From a virus, in IMG/VR virus record IMGVR_UViG_3300031957_001692, positions 1 through 34,354 of that record: a stretch of 34,354 nucleotides of DNA, one strand, 5' to 3'. The position numbers and the translations under genes were made by a program. This document shows, one piece after another, positions 1 through 7,814 of the stretch (positions within the stretch are counted from its first letter, which is position 1; the number at the start of each line of letters is the position of its first letter). Under the pieces are notes generated by a model, which saw nothing but the letters and a program-made list of their open reading frames with translations, ran no database searches and had not been told where the DNA came from.

Positions 1-216
1 TATTACGATGAGCGTGGTCTTGATCGATATTTTGGTCTTCTTGAACTCGGTGAGATTGGCGGACTTTGGAAAAATGTAGCAGGTCGCTATGTAATGGGTG
101 ACAAAAAAGTCTATGCCAAACAGATTCTTAAAGAACCTGAAAAATACTTCACTGATGAAGTGATGCAACAACTTGATGAAATTGCTATGAAGGAGTTTTC
201 CTATGGAGAAAGTTGA
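1..216 (+). CDS. uvsX: UvsX RecA-like recombinase, C-terminal end (partial)
   Basis: Frame 1 is open from the window edge to a TGA at 214-216 and gives 71 residues beginning YYDERGLDRYFGLLELGEIG. This matches the C-terminal region of T4-type UvsX, the phage RecA homologue that drives strand invasion in recombination-dependent replication and repair. The 5' end, with the ATPase core, lies outside the window, so no catalytic motif can be checked. The stop overlaps the start of the helicase gene 41 by 14 bases, and uvsX followed by 41 is the usual T4-like order, which supports the call. Identification is from family memory and gene order. Confidence 0.85.
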   Translation, partial: YYDERGLDRYFGLLELGEIGGLWKNVAGRYVMGDKKVYAKQILKEPEKYFTDEVMQQLDEIAMKEFSYGES

Positions 217-1576
217 GATTCTAATTCTGAGGAATCTCATTCATAATGAAGTCTATGCTCGTAAGGTAATTCCATTCCTTAAGAAAGACTACTTTGAACT
301 AGAGTCTCAAAGAATTCTTTATGGTGAAATTTCGGAATTTGTTGAGCAGTACAATAAACTTCCTACAAAAGAAGTCTTACAAATTGAGTTGTCAAATCTG
401 ACAGATCTAACTCAAGAAACCTACAATCAAATATCACAGACTATTGACATCTTAGATGACATGCCGTCTGATACTGACTGGTTGATGGACACTACTGAAA
501 AGTGGTGTCGCGACCGTGCTATATACCTGGCACTCATGGAATCCATCCAACTTGCGGATGGTAATGACAGTACAAAAAACCGTGATGCTATCCCAGATAT
601 TCTTAAAGACGCACTTTCAGTGTCTTTTGACAATCATGTTGGGCACGATTACTTAGAGGACTATGAAGAACGCTACAACTTTTACCAACATGAAGAGGAA
701 AAGATTCCATTTGATCTCGACTATTTTAACAAAATTACCAAAGGTGGTTTGCCTAACAAGACTCTCAATGTCGCTCTTGCTGGCACAGGCGTCGGGAAAA
801 GTTTATTCATGTGCCATGTGGCTAGTGCCTGCCTCGCACAAGGGCGCAACGTTCTCTACATTACACTTGAGATGGCAGAGGAAAGAATTGCTGAACGAAT
901 TGACGCGAATCTTTTGAACGTCAATATCCAAGATATTGGTGATCTTCCTAAGGTTATGTTTGAAAACAAAATCAATAACCTATCAAAGAAGACTCAAGGT
1001 CAACTGATTATTAAAGAGTATCCAACTGCGAGCGCACATAGTGGACATTTTAGAGCACTTCTTAGCGAGCTTGCACTTAAGAAATCATTTAGACCTGATA
1101 TTATTTTCGTTGATTACCTTAATATATGTGCTTCCTCCCGCTATCGCGGAGGCGGCGCTGTCAATTCATATACAATTGTCAAATCTATTGCTGAGGAGCT
1201 TAGAGGGTTGGCTGTTGAAGCAAACGTCCCTATCGTTTCTGCCACGCAGACCACTCGTTCTGGTTATGGTAGCTCTGATGTTGACATTACTGACACTTCT
1301 GAGTCCTTTGGCCTCCCTGCTACTGCTGATCTTATGTTTGCCCTTATTTCTACTGAAGAACTCGAATCCTTGGGACAGATACTTGTGAAGCAGTTGAAGA
1401 ACAGATACAATGATGGCAATGTTTGTAAGAGATTTGTGATTGGTATTGACCGATCCAAGATGCGACTCTACGATTGTGAGCAAACAGCACAAGACGACAT
1501 CCTTGACAGTGCTCAGGATGCGGAGTATAATAACGAAGAAACCACAAAAGAAAAATTCTCTAGACTGAAATTCTAA
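203..1576 (+). CDS. 41: gp41-type replicative DNA helicase (primase-helicase)
   Basis: 457 aa, close to T4 gp41 (475 aa). It is the DnaB-family hexameric helicase that unwinds DNA at the fork and partners with the gp61 primase encoded at 8853. An N-terminal alpha-helical domain (about residues 1-150) precedes a RecA-like core. The Walker A motif is GTGVGKS at residues 194-200. A Walker B-like strand is IIFVDYLN near 295-303, and an ALISTEELESLGQ to RYNDGN stretch follows. The ATG at 203 overlaps the uvsX stop. The gene ends TAATG, sharing one base with the mazG start, so translation is probably coupled. No late motif lies in front, which fits an early/middle replication gene. Confidence 0.95.
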   Translation: MEKVEILILRNLIHNEVYARKVIPFLKKDYFELESQRILYGEISEFVEQYNKLPTKEVLQIELSNLTDLTQETYNQISQTIDILDDMPSDTDWLMDTTEKWCRDRAIYLALMESIQLADGNDSTKNRDAIPDILKDALSVSFDNHVGHDYLEDYEERYNFYQHEEEKIPFDLDYFNKITKGGLPNKTLNVALAGTGVGKSLFMCHVASACLAQGRNVLYITLEMAEERIAERIDANLLNVNIQDIGDLPKVMFENKINNLSKKTQGQLIIKEYPTASAHSGHFRALLSELALKKSFRPDIIFVDYLNICASSRYRGGGAVNSYTIVKSIAEELRGLAVEANVPIVSATQTTRSGYGSSDVDITDTSESFGLPATADLMFALISTEELESLGQILVKQLKNRYNDGNVCKRFVIGIDRSKMRLYDCEQTAQDDILDSAQDAEYNNEETTKEKFSRLKF

Positions 1577-1986
1577 TGACTTCCAACATCGATACCGAAA
1601 AGTACCTTGCATTTGTCAACGCTGTCACTAGTGAACCTAGCACTGACTTTGCTACCATGTTCCGTCGTCTTACAGAACTTGAGGCACAAGATGCTGATAT
1701 GCCTCGTCTTTTGACTGCTGCTGTTGGTATCACTGCAGAGGGTGGTGAGTTCACTGAGATTGTCAAGAAGATTGTTTTCCAGGGCAAACCATATGATGAG
1801 AGTAACATTGAGCACATGAAGATTGAACTTGGTGATGTCCTGTGGTATGTTGCTCAAGCGTGTATGGCACTGGATGTGACCTTTGAAGATCTCATGGAGA
1901 TGAACTTTAAGAAACTTTCTAAGCGTTATCCTGAAGGAACGTTTGACATCTATCGTTCTGAAAATCGTTCTGCTGATGACAGATAA
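1576..1986 (+). CDS. mazG: MazG-like nucleotide pyrophosphohydrolase
   Basis: 136 aa. The all-alpha NTP-PPase (MazG/dUTPase) fold is indicated by two acidic metal-binding motifs: EGGEFTE near residues 55-61 (ExxxE) and ELGDVLWYVAQ near 83-93 (ExxxD). Phage MazG hydrolyses noncanonical or (d)NTP substrates. In cyanophages it has been proposed to alter host (p)ppGpp or nucleotide pools, but the substrate cannot be read from this sequence. It starts at the shared base of the gp41 stop (TAATG) and ends the same way against the next small ORF, so it sits in a tight replication/nucleotide operon. Confidence 0.9.
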   Translation: MTSNIDTEKYLAFVNAVTSEPSTDFATMFRRLTELEAQDADMPRLLTAAVGITAEGGEFTEIVKKIVFQGKPYDESNIEHMKIELGDVLWYVAQACMALDVTFEDLMEMNFKKLSKRYPEGTFDIYRSENRSADDR

Positions 1987-2183
1987 TGTATAGTCTCTGG
2001 ATCCACTTACGAGCATTCTTTTCTGTTGTAGTGGTGAGTTGTTCTCATCCTGTCAATTGGAAGCATTGCTATCGGGTGGACCAGTGGCTCTTTCCAGAAA
2101 TTAAACAAGGATATGAGTTGTGGACAGGACAGACAACCCCCTACCAAAAAGAAAAGGATTTTCTAAATAGTGTTGATGAGTAG
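1986..2183 (+). CDS. Small hypothetical protein downstream of mazG
   Basis: 65 aa, not recognised. It begins at the TAATG junction with mazG, and this coupling is the main reason to accept it. The N-terminal third is hydrophobic (MYSLWIHLRAFFSVVVVSC) and could be a single membrane segment or a signal sequence ending in a lipobox-like VVVSC. The C-terminal half is polar with several aromatic residues. Its end overlaps the likely start of the next gene (2176). The function is unknown. Confidence 0.55.
   Translation: MYSLWIHLRAFFSVVVVSCSHPVNWKHCYRVDQWLFPEIKQGYELWTGQTTPYQKEKDFLNSVDE
2163..2169 (+). promoter_or_regulatory. T4-type late promoter motif CTAAATA
   Basis: CTAAATA, a variant of the T4 late -10 element TATAAATA recognised by gp55-directed host RNA polymerase. 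Transcription from T4 late motifs starts about 6-8 bases downstream, which would be at or next to the ATG at 2176. The mRNA would then be nearly leaderless, or translation would begin at the in-frame ATG at 2197. Confidence 0.5.
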
Positions 2184-3609
2184 TCAATTAGAAGAAATGT
2201 CAGGATCTGCAACAGAGACTTATTCAGAGGTTTTGGCTCAAGTCTGTTTAGCATACTCTATTGCAGAAAATAAAGCACTGACTTTGAAGGAGTTAGTCAG
2301 TGGCAATGAACTAAACAAAAAAGTCATTGATAAAATTAACAGGTATATTGTTACTCCCTCTTCTGTAAATCTTGTCGGTAAACGTATTACTGGAAGGTCA
2401 GTTTCTTATTCTGGTTTCGTTACCTATGTTAAGGGTAATGTGAGTGGAAAACTAAATTGGGTTGATGCTCAAGGAAGAAATATGCAAGAAGTTAAAAGAA
2501 GATTTAAAATTAATTCTCGACATAAAGTTTTTAATGATAAATTATTTGATACTAGATTAACTGCAGATAATCCATATACAGCATTCGTGAAATCTGTTGG
2601 CAGTGGTGCTAAAACTGATAAGTGGAATCCTGCTGATATTTGGGCGATGAATTTGAATGGTATAAGAGCACTTAATAAGTTAAACAAAAGAGTTATGGGT
2701 AGAAGTAAAGTATCGGTGGAGTATTGTAATCAATTTTTAGCCACGCAATTTGATGAAGGAAACATTATTCCAATCTCATTGAAGAAACCACAATCATCTC
2801 CGCATATTGATATTGTCAATAGTAATCAATATTTTAGTAGAGTTTCATTGAATGGAACTAACAATCCAACCATTGAATATACTTATGGAAACAAAGACGT
2901 AAAAATAAACTTTACAATAGAAACTGTTGAACTTGCAAAAGGTCAAAAAGCATCGACTGCTAGAAGAAATCCTGATGCTGCTAGAGGTAAAGTCGTTCCT
3001 GGATCACAAAAGCATATTCGATTGAAGTATCACGTTGATAATAAAAAAATGGAACTTGAATATTCTCAAACTGGAAAAGGTATGAATTATGCTGCAGCAA
3101 AGATGGGTAACATCGGTGCAGATAATTTTCAAACAATTATAAATCAAACTGCTGGTTCTGGTGTTAGAAAGTTAAATCAAATACAACGTAAATATTCTGA
3201 TATTGATATAAAAACTAGTCCTTGGTTCAATGGTAAACAACTTAAAGTAATAAAAGCAAGAAACCAAGAACAATTAATTGAACCACATATGGACAGGATT
3301 GCTGAATATGTTGGTGAAATGTGGAAAGAAATAAATGGAACTAATTTTGATCCATCCGAAAGGTCTATGAATAGTGCATCGGCAATTTGGAGTAAAGCAA
3401 GAGCTGGAGAAATGGGAATGTCAATCTCTGCTATACCTAATGATAGAGTTAGAAAAAGAGTAATTGAAAATTTATATCAAGCAGCTGCCTCTATTAGTTA
3501 CGTTACTGGATTGAATAAAGAAGAGAGAGCACTGGAAGAGAATATGTCGTCTCCCATAGGAACTAGATCAGTTTCTTTTAATGCTAGTGTCTATGTCAAG
3601 GTGTATTAA
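2176..3609 (+). CDS. Unidentified phage protein, possibly virion- or nuclease-related
   Basis: 477 aa from the ATG at 2176. A GTG at 2170 and an ATG at 2197 are alternative in-frame starts. The start is uncertain because the late motif lies only 7 bases upstream. No family is firmly recognised. The segment TDKWNPADIWAMNLNG (around residues 150-165) followed by NIIPISLKKPQSS (around 192-204) resembles the D...(x)K spacing of PD-(D/E)XK nucleases, but this is weak. The middle is rich in Lys and Asn. The gene is visibly richer in A/T at third codon positions than gp41 or the structural genes after it, which suggests a separate origin. The late promoter suggests late, possibly virion, expression. 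Confidence 0.8.
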   Translation: MSSQLEEMSGSATETYSEVLAQVCLAYSIAENKALTLKELVSGNELNKKVIDKINRYIVTPSSVNLVGKRITGRSVSYSGFVTYVKGNVSGKLNWVDAQGRNMQEVKRRFKINSRHKVFNDKLFDTRLTADNPYTAFVKSVGSGAKTDKWNPADIWAMNLNGIRALNKLNKRVMGRSKVSVEYCNQFLATQFDEGNIIPISLKKPQSSPHIDIVNSNQYFSRVSLNGTNNPTIEYTYGNKDVKINFTIETVELAKGQKASTARRNPDAARGKVVPGSQKHIRLKYHVDNKKMELEYSQTGKGMNYAAAKMGNIGADNFQTIINQTAGSGVRKLNQIQRKYSDIDIKTSPWFNGKQLKVIKARNQEQLIEPHMDRIAEYVGEMWKEINGTNFDPSERSMNSASAIWSKARAGEMGMSISAIPNDRVRKRVIENLYQAAASISYVTGLNKEERALEENMSSPIGTRSVSFNASVYVKVY

Positions 3610-3613
3610 TCCG

Positions 3614-3620
3614 CTAAATA
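3614..3620 (+). promoter_or_regulatory. T4-type late promoter motif CTAAATA
   Basis: CTAAATA lies in the 32-base gap before the ATG at 3642, giving a short leader of about 15 bases. The position just after the preceding stop and before a probable virion gene is what is expected of a phage late promoter. Confidence 0.65.
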
Positions 3621-3641
3621 AATGTATAGAGTCTGACAATA

Positions 3642-4859
3642 ATGAAGAACTTTCTCAACTTCTTATCTGAGGCGAAACTTTCTCGCGCTGTAGAAAAGGC
3701 AAAACGTCTTGGTCTTCAGTCGGATGGTCATGGAAACTGGTATGATAGAAGCGGTAAGTACGTTGCTCGCACATTGGACGGTGATCTAGAATTTGCTAAG
3801 GGTAGAGGTAAGGGCGGAGACGAGGCAGCTGCTAAGAAAGCAGCATCAGCAGAACCTCCAGCACCTGCTGCACCTGGACCTCAGGAACCAGCACCAGAAG
3901 ATTCAAAGGGTAAAGAGTCTGGGGAAGAAGGTGGAGACGAAGCAGAAGATAAGGGAACTGTAACTGTTGCTTTTGGTAGGTTTAATCCTCCTACAGTTGG
4001 ACATCAGAAATTATTGGATGCAGCTGCTTCACAATCTAGTGGTGGAGACTATAAAATCTACCCGTCACGTTCAGAGGATCCGAAAAAGAATCCTCTTGAT
4101 GCTGATACTAAAATTGAGTTCATGCGCGTAATGTTCTCCAAGCATGGAGAGAGAATCGTTAATGATCCTGATATGAAATCTATTTTTGATGTATTGAAAC
4201 GGGCAGATGAAGATGGATACTCCACGGTCAACATCATGGTTGGTTCTGACAGACAATCTGAATTTGAAAAACTCGCCAACAAATACAACGGAGAGTTATA
4301 TGACTTTGAGACGATTAACGTTGTGTCAGCAGGGGAACGAGATCCAGATGCTGAGGGCATCTCGGGAATGTCTGCGTCTAAAATGAGGGCAGCTGCCGCA
4401 GAAAATGATTTTGAAACTTTTAAAGGCGGTGTTCCAAACTCACTTGATGACGAGGTTACTAAAGATATTTTCAATACTCTTCGTCGTAAGATGAAAGTTG
4501 CTACTAAAGAGTCTTATCTATGGCAAATCGCTCCAAAGTTAGACTTCCAAACTTTGAGAGAGAACTATTATCTTGAGAAGATCTTTAGGATTGGTGACAT
4601 TGTTGAGAATCTAAACACAGGATTGATTGGTGAGATTGTTCGTAGAGGAACTAATCACTTGATCTGTGTCACTCCAGGTGGACAGATGTTTAAGTCCTGG
4701 ATTAAAGATTTGAATGAGGACTGTGGGTGTGATCATAGTAAAGAGAAGAAGAATCCTCCCTATGAAGTTGGTACTGACGAGTATCGGAAGTATGCTATGA
4801 GAATGACAGGCACTAAGCAGATCAAAAATTTCATAAATAAGTATAAGAAAAAGAAGTAA
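3642..4859 (+). CDS. Nucleotidyltransferase-domain protein with internal-head-protein-like N-terminus
   Basis: 405 aa. Residues 1-11, MKNFLNFLSEA, match the pattern of T4 internal head proteins (MKTYQEFIAE followed by A) and contain LSE-A, a consensus (L/I)xE|(A/G) site for the gp21 prohead protease. A short basic domain (about 12-55) and an Ala/Pro/Glu-rich linker (about 60-104) follow. Then comes a CTP-transferase-like Rossmann domain: FGRFNPPTVGH, with the T-x-G-H nucleotide-binding motif at 118-121, and ISGMSASKMR at 240-249, equivalent to ISxTxxR. Such domains transfer nucleotidyl groups (cytidylyl- or NMN-adenylyltransferases); the substrate is unknown. A small barrel-like domain (about 316-357) and a CGCDHS tail end it. 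A late promoter precedes it. Homologues are annotated as cytidylyltransferase in cyanophages. Confidence 0.85.
   Translation: MKNFLNFLSEAKLSRAVEKAKRLGLQSDGHGNWYDRSGKYVARTLDGDLEFAKGRGKGGDEAAAKKAASAEPPAPAAPGPQEPAPEDSKGKESGEEGGDEAEDKGTVTVAFGRFNPPTVGHQKLLDAAASQSSGGDYKIYPSRSEDPKKNPLDADTKIEFMRVMFSKHGERIVNDPDMKSIFDVLKRADEDGYSTVNIMVGSDRQSEFEKLANKYNGELYDFETINVVSAGERDPDAEGISGMSASKMRAAAAENDFETFKGGVPNSLDDEVTKDIFNTLRRKMKVATKESYLWQIAPKLDFQTLRENYYLEKIFRIGDIVENLNTGLIGEIVRRGTNHLICVTPGGQMFKSWIKDLNEDCGCDHSKEKKNPPYEVGTDEYRKYAMRMTGTKQIKNFINKYKKKK
4833..4839 (+). promoter_or_regulatory. T4-type late promoter motif ATAAATA
   Basis: ATAAATA inside the last codons of the upstream gene, about 31 bases before the ATG at 4870. 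Its placement matches the other late motifs of this structural block. Confidence 0.55.
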
Positions 4860-4869
4860 TTGCACCGTA

Positions 4870-6927
4870 ATGGATCATCACGATAGCAAGAAAGCTCTTG
4901 ATGAGCTGAATAAACTTTATGCTTCAGTTGCTGGTACAGCAGAAGTTTCTGAAAAGAAGCACGATTCATATCTTGAACCAGATATGAAGAAGCGTCAAAA
5001 GAATAATGAGAAGGCCCGTAAGGACATGGAGAAGGTTCCTAGTCAGAAGAACCCTCATTTTGAAGAGAAGCAGCAAGGACCAGATATTATAAAATCTCTT
5101 GTTGGTGCATACAAAGAAATGCATCAGAAAGAAGGATATGGTGCAGCACCTGGTTCAGGCGAAAAGGATATTGCAAGAACTCAATCATTCATGAAGAAGA
5201 AGGGAATGACGGGTGCTCCAGGTCTTGATGCTATGGCAGCAAGAAAGAAAGAGCACGAAGCAAAGAGAGGAGTAAAGAAAGAAGGACTTGATCCTGTAGG
5301 GCAGGAAGATGGTGATATCAATAATGATGGTAAGAAAGATAAAACTGATAAGTATCTTGCCAAACGTCGTAAGGCAATTGGTAAGGCAATTGCAAAAGAA
5401 GAAATCGAGAATGTAGAAGAACTCTACAAGGGTAAGCACGGTCAGACTGAGAAGCAGTATCAGGACAGCAGATCTGATGCAGGCAAGATGGTCTCTGGTG
5501 ACTCCAAAGGAAGTGGTGCAAACTACTCCTACAGAGCAAAGAACACTGGTTCTAATCCCGCTGGTGGTTCACAGAAACCTCAAGGTCAAGCCCGTATGGG
5601 TAAGAAAGATAGAGACTATCTTGCCTATCGTAAAGCAAATTTATCTAAAGAAGAACTAGAATTTGCTGAAGCAGAAGAGTCCAAGATTGGTGGCGGCAAC
5701 CTGAAGAAACTTGCTTCTAAAGCAAATAAGAGAATTGATGCTGACGTTGATGGTGATGTAGATACCCATGATCCTAAGTCTGGTGAGATGGGTGAGTTTG
5801 TTCCATCCGCAGATGGTAAGAAGAAACTTAAGACTAAGGTTCAGAGAGAGTCTTATCACAATTGGAGACAAGATCTGATTGAGATTATTGACACTGGCGA
5901 TATGCCACAGCAGAAGGTTAAAGAGAAGACCGTAAAGAACAAGGTTGATATTAATCCTACTGTAAAACTTGAATCTGCTTTTGAAGAAATGGGTGGCACC
6001 ATTCTTGAAGTCACCGAGATTGATGAGATTGATTATCTTGTCGGTAGCGTTTATGATGAACTTCTTGAGGAAGGATATGATGAGGATGTTATCGAAGAAG
6101 CACTTGAGTATGCTATTGAAGCATCAGTAACCATGGGTCATGACACTGAGGCTCCTAAGCGTGAAAGAAAGAGAGACAAACTGAAGAGCAAAGCAAAAGA
6201 GTTTATTGGTAAAGTTTCTGTCAAGGCATATAATAAGGCCAGAGAACTTAAGGTGAAAGCAACTCCCGCTGCTCAGAGAGCAAAAACCTCTGCAAAGCGT
6301 GGCATCAGAAAGATGGCACAGAAAGTTGTCGATCGTATGAGTGAGGAGACTGTTGACGAAGCAATGTCTTCATACGATAGGAACCGTAAGAGAGCAGCAC
6401 AAAGAGCAGCAGATAGAAATGCTGCCAGAGCTGCTGGTAAGACTGGTGTAGTCCCTGGTGTAGGTTATGTAACTCCTAGAAAGGAGAGAGAAACTTATAC
6501 TGACGAGAAAGGAACCGTCCGTCATAAGTCTGGTGCTAAGAATGAAGAATTTGTTAATGAGGAAGAAGCAGATCGACTGAGAGACCGCCGCATGGAGCGT
6601 GGTGGTGGTGATGGTAACACTCGTTACGACAGACCAGCTAGATCTGGTGGGACACAACCCAAGATGAAGGGTAAGACCCCTCTGCAGAAAGCAGCAGATA
6701 AGAAGTATGGTGCTGGCACCTCTGCACTTGACAGAGTAAAAGCAGATATCCGTGCCAAGCATGGTAAAGGTGCCATCAAAGAAGATGCTAAGATGGCAAA
6801 GCAGTCAGATGAAAAACTGGCAGCATTGCACAAGCAGGTGAGTGGTTCTGATCAGAGTCTTCCTTCTAATCAATTCATGTTGAAGAGGGTGAACAAAGAA
6901 ATGAATCGTAGGAAGAAAGCAACTTGA
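4870..6927 (+). CDS. Large charged protein with EF-hand/dockerin-like loops, probable virion protein
   Basis: 685 aa, dominated by Lys, Arg, Glu and Asp, with few hydrophobic stretches, so probably extended or disordered in part. Two calcium-loop-like motifs are visible: DINNDGKKDKTD at residues 149-160 and DADVDGDVDTHD at 290-301. Both fit D-x-(N/D)-x-D-G-x-x-D-x-x-D. A YHNWRQDLIEIID segment (about 331-343) resembles modules repeated in cyanophage structural proteins. An acidic helix (about 370-420) and a very basic C-terminal half with many KR-rich tracts follow. IEE-A near 417 is a possible prohead protease site. The late promoter and the neighbours suggest a virion or capsid-core role, but no catalytic function is recognised. 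Confidence 0.85.
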   Translation: MDHHDSKKALDELNKLYASVAGTAEVSEKKHDSYLEPDMKKRQKNNEKARKDMEKVPSQKNPHFEEKQQGPDIIKSLVGAYKEMHQKEGYGAAPGSGEKDIARTQSFMKKKGMTGAPGLDAMAARKKEHEAKRGVKKEGLDPVGQEDGDINNDGKKDKTDKYLAKRRKAIGKAIAKEEIENVEELYKGKHGQTEKQYQDSRSDAGKMVSGDSKGSGANYSYRAKNTGSNPAGGSQKPQGQARMGKKDRDYLAYRKANLSKEELEFAEAEESKIGGGNLKKLASKANKRIDADVDGDVDTHDPKSGEMGEFVPSADGKKKLKTKVQRESYHNWRQDLIEIIDTGDMPQQKVKEKTVKNKVDINPTVKLESAFEEMGGTILEVTEIDEIDYLVGSVYDELLEEGYDEDVIEEALEYAIEASVTMGHDTEAPKRERKRDKLKSKAKEFIGKVSVKAYNKARELKVKATPAAQRAKTSAKRGIRKMAQKVVDRMSEETVDEAMSSYDRNRKRAAQRAADRNAARAAGKTGVVPGVGYVTPRKERETYTDEKGTVRHKSGAKNEEFVNEEEADRLRDRRMERGGGDGNTRYDRPARSGGTQPKMKGKTPLQKAADKKYGAGTSALDRVKADIRAKHGKGAIKEDAKMAKQSDEKLAALHKQVSGSDQSLPSNQFMLKRVNKEMNRRKKAT

Positions 6928-6932
6928 AGAAT

Positions 6933-6968
6933 TCATAGCGGATATATATAGAATATAATCCGCTATGA
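6933..6968 (+). repeat. Perfect 11-bp inverted repeat (hairpin) in intergenic gap
   Basis: TCATAGCGGAT at 6933-6943 and ATCCGCTATGA at 6958-6968 are perfect inverted copies around a 14-base A/T-only loop. No T-run follows, so it is not a standard terminator. The loop contains TATAAT at 6954-6959 but no good -35 box. It lies just after the charged protein gene and 5 bases before the next ATG, so it could process or stabilise the mRNA or limit access to the start. Confidence 0.75.
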
Positions 6969-6972
6969 CATC

Positions 6973-7176
6973 ATGCTTTCATTTCTCTTACCATTAGCAT
7001 CTAAGATTATTTCTGATGCTGTCTCTAAGATCCCTGAAAATGAGGAACTTGGAGAAAAGTTGATTGACATTTGTTTGGTTATTCTTGGTAAGGCAGTAAA
7101 ACTTACCAAAACTGATATGGACGATCAATTACTAGAATCCGTAGCTAAGGCAATTAAAAACCGCGACGGTGAGTGA
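6973..7176 (+). CDS. Small amphipathic hypothetical protein
   Basis: 67 aa. The N-terminus (MLSFLLPLASKIISDAVSKI) is hydrophobic to amphipathic. A second hydrophobic helix, LIDICLVILGKAVKL, follows near residues 30-44, and the tail is charged. The composition would suit a small membrane-associated or helical virion protein. A holin-like role cannot be excluded but is not supported by its neighbours, which are structural. There is no clear Shine-Dalgarno sequence, and the start lies directly after the 6933-6968 hairpin. Confidence 0.65.
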   Translation: MLSFLLPLASKIISDAVSKIPENEELGEKLIDICLVILGKAVKLTKTDMDDQLLESVAKAIKNRDGE

Positions 7177-7185
7177 TATCGTTTT

Positions 7186-7193
7186 TATAAATA
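7186..7193 (+). promoter_or_regulatory. T4-type late promoter, full consensus TATAAATA
   Basis: TATAAATA is the exact T4 late consensus. It is 31 bases before the ATG at 7224, with an AGGA Shine-Dalgarno sequence in between (within 7212-7218). This is one of the two full-consensus late motifs in the window. Confidence 0.8.
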
Positions 7194-7223
7194 TAAACTA
7201 GGAACGTAATTTAGGAAAAAGAC

Positions 7224-7799
7224 ATGGCTCTTTGGGGAGATAGAGACAATTTTCAGTCGGTGGCCGTTGGTGTCGCTACTGTTGGGTTGTCTACAAATTC
7301 AATTGAGATTGAACCTGGACCTTTTGAAGCAGGCGTTGGAACTGATTCGCACTTCATCTATCTTGGTCTCGGAAATACTTGTGGTTTTGCACAGATTGTC
7401 AGTGTCTCTAGTACTAGTGTAGTCACTATTGCTAGCACCGATGCTCTAGTTACAGATGCCATTGGAGCAATTGCTGGTGTTGCTTATTCTCTGAGCACTG
7501 CTCCAAGATATCTTGAGGTAGATCCTCTGGCAACTCAGTATGCCTATGGTGGTAGTGGAGTATCAACCGTAACTTACTTTGGTGTAGGTTCAACTGCTCT
7601 TGCTGCTGGTCATGAGGACTTTGCACAAGGATCTGTTGGTCTTGCTTCAACCTCTGCATATCGTCCTGCTCACTCTGGTTGGGTTGGTGTTCAGACGTAT
7701 ACTGACAACCACGGCAATCTTCGTGTGAAGTCTGAGGTTCTGGTTGCTATGTCAGGTATTCAAACTGGCAACGCTCCATATCCTAACTACCAGGCTTGA
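7224..7799 (+). CDS. Small beta-rich virion structural protein (probable)
   Basis: 191 aa, beginning MALWGDRDNFQS. This start type is shared by cyanophage structural proteins. The sequence is rich in Gly, Ser, Thr and Val with alternating hydrophobic residues (for example IVSVSSTSVVTIAST), as expected for beta-sheets. A conserved-looking C-terminal end, SGWVGVQTYTDNHGNLRVKS, closes it. It has the full-consensus late promoter and a good Shine-Dalgarno sequence, in keeping with abundant late expression. It could be a capsid decoration or other virion protein. The exact role is unknown. Confidence 0.8.
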   Translation: MALWGDRDNFQSVAVGVATVGLSTNSIEIEPGPFEAGVGTDSHFIYLGLGNTCGFAQIVSVSSTSVVTIASTDALVTDAIGAIAGVAYSLSTAPRYLEVDPLATQYAYGGSGVSTVTYFGVGSTALAAGHEDFAQGSVGLASTSAYRPAHSGWVGVQTYTDNHGNLRVKSEVLVAMSGIQTGNAPYPNYQA

Positions 7800-7814
7800 T
7801 TAGTATAGTATGTC

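Noticed and set aside
1503-1508. TTGACA inside gene 41
   Set aside because: No suitable -10 at the right spacing that would serve a gene start; a chance occurrence in coding DNA is likely.
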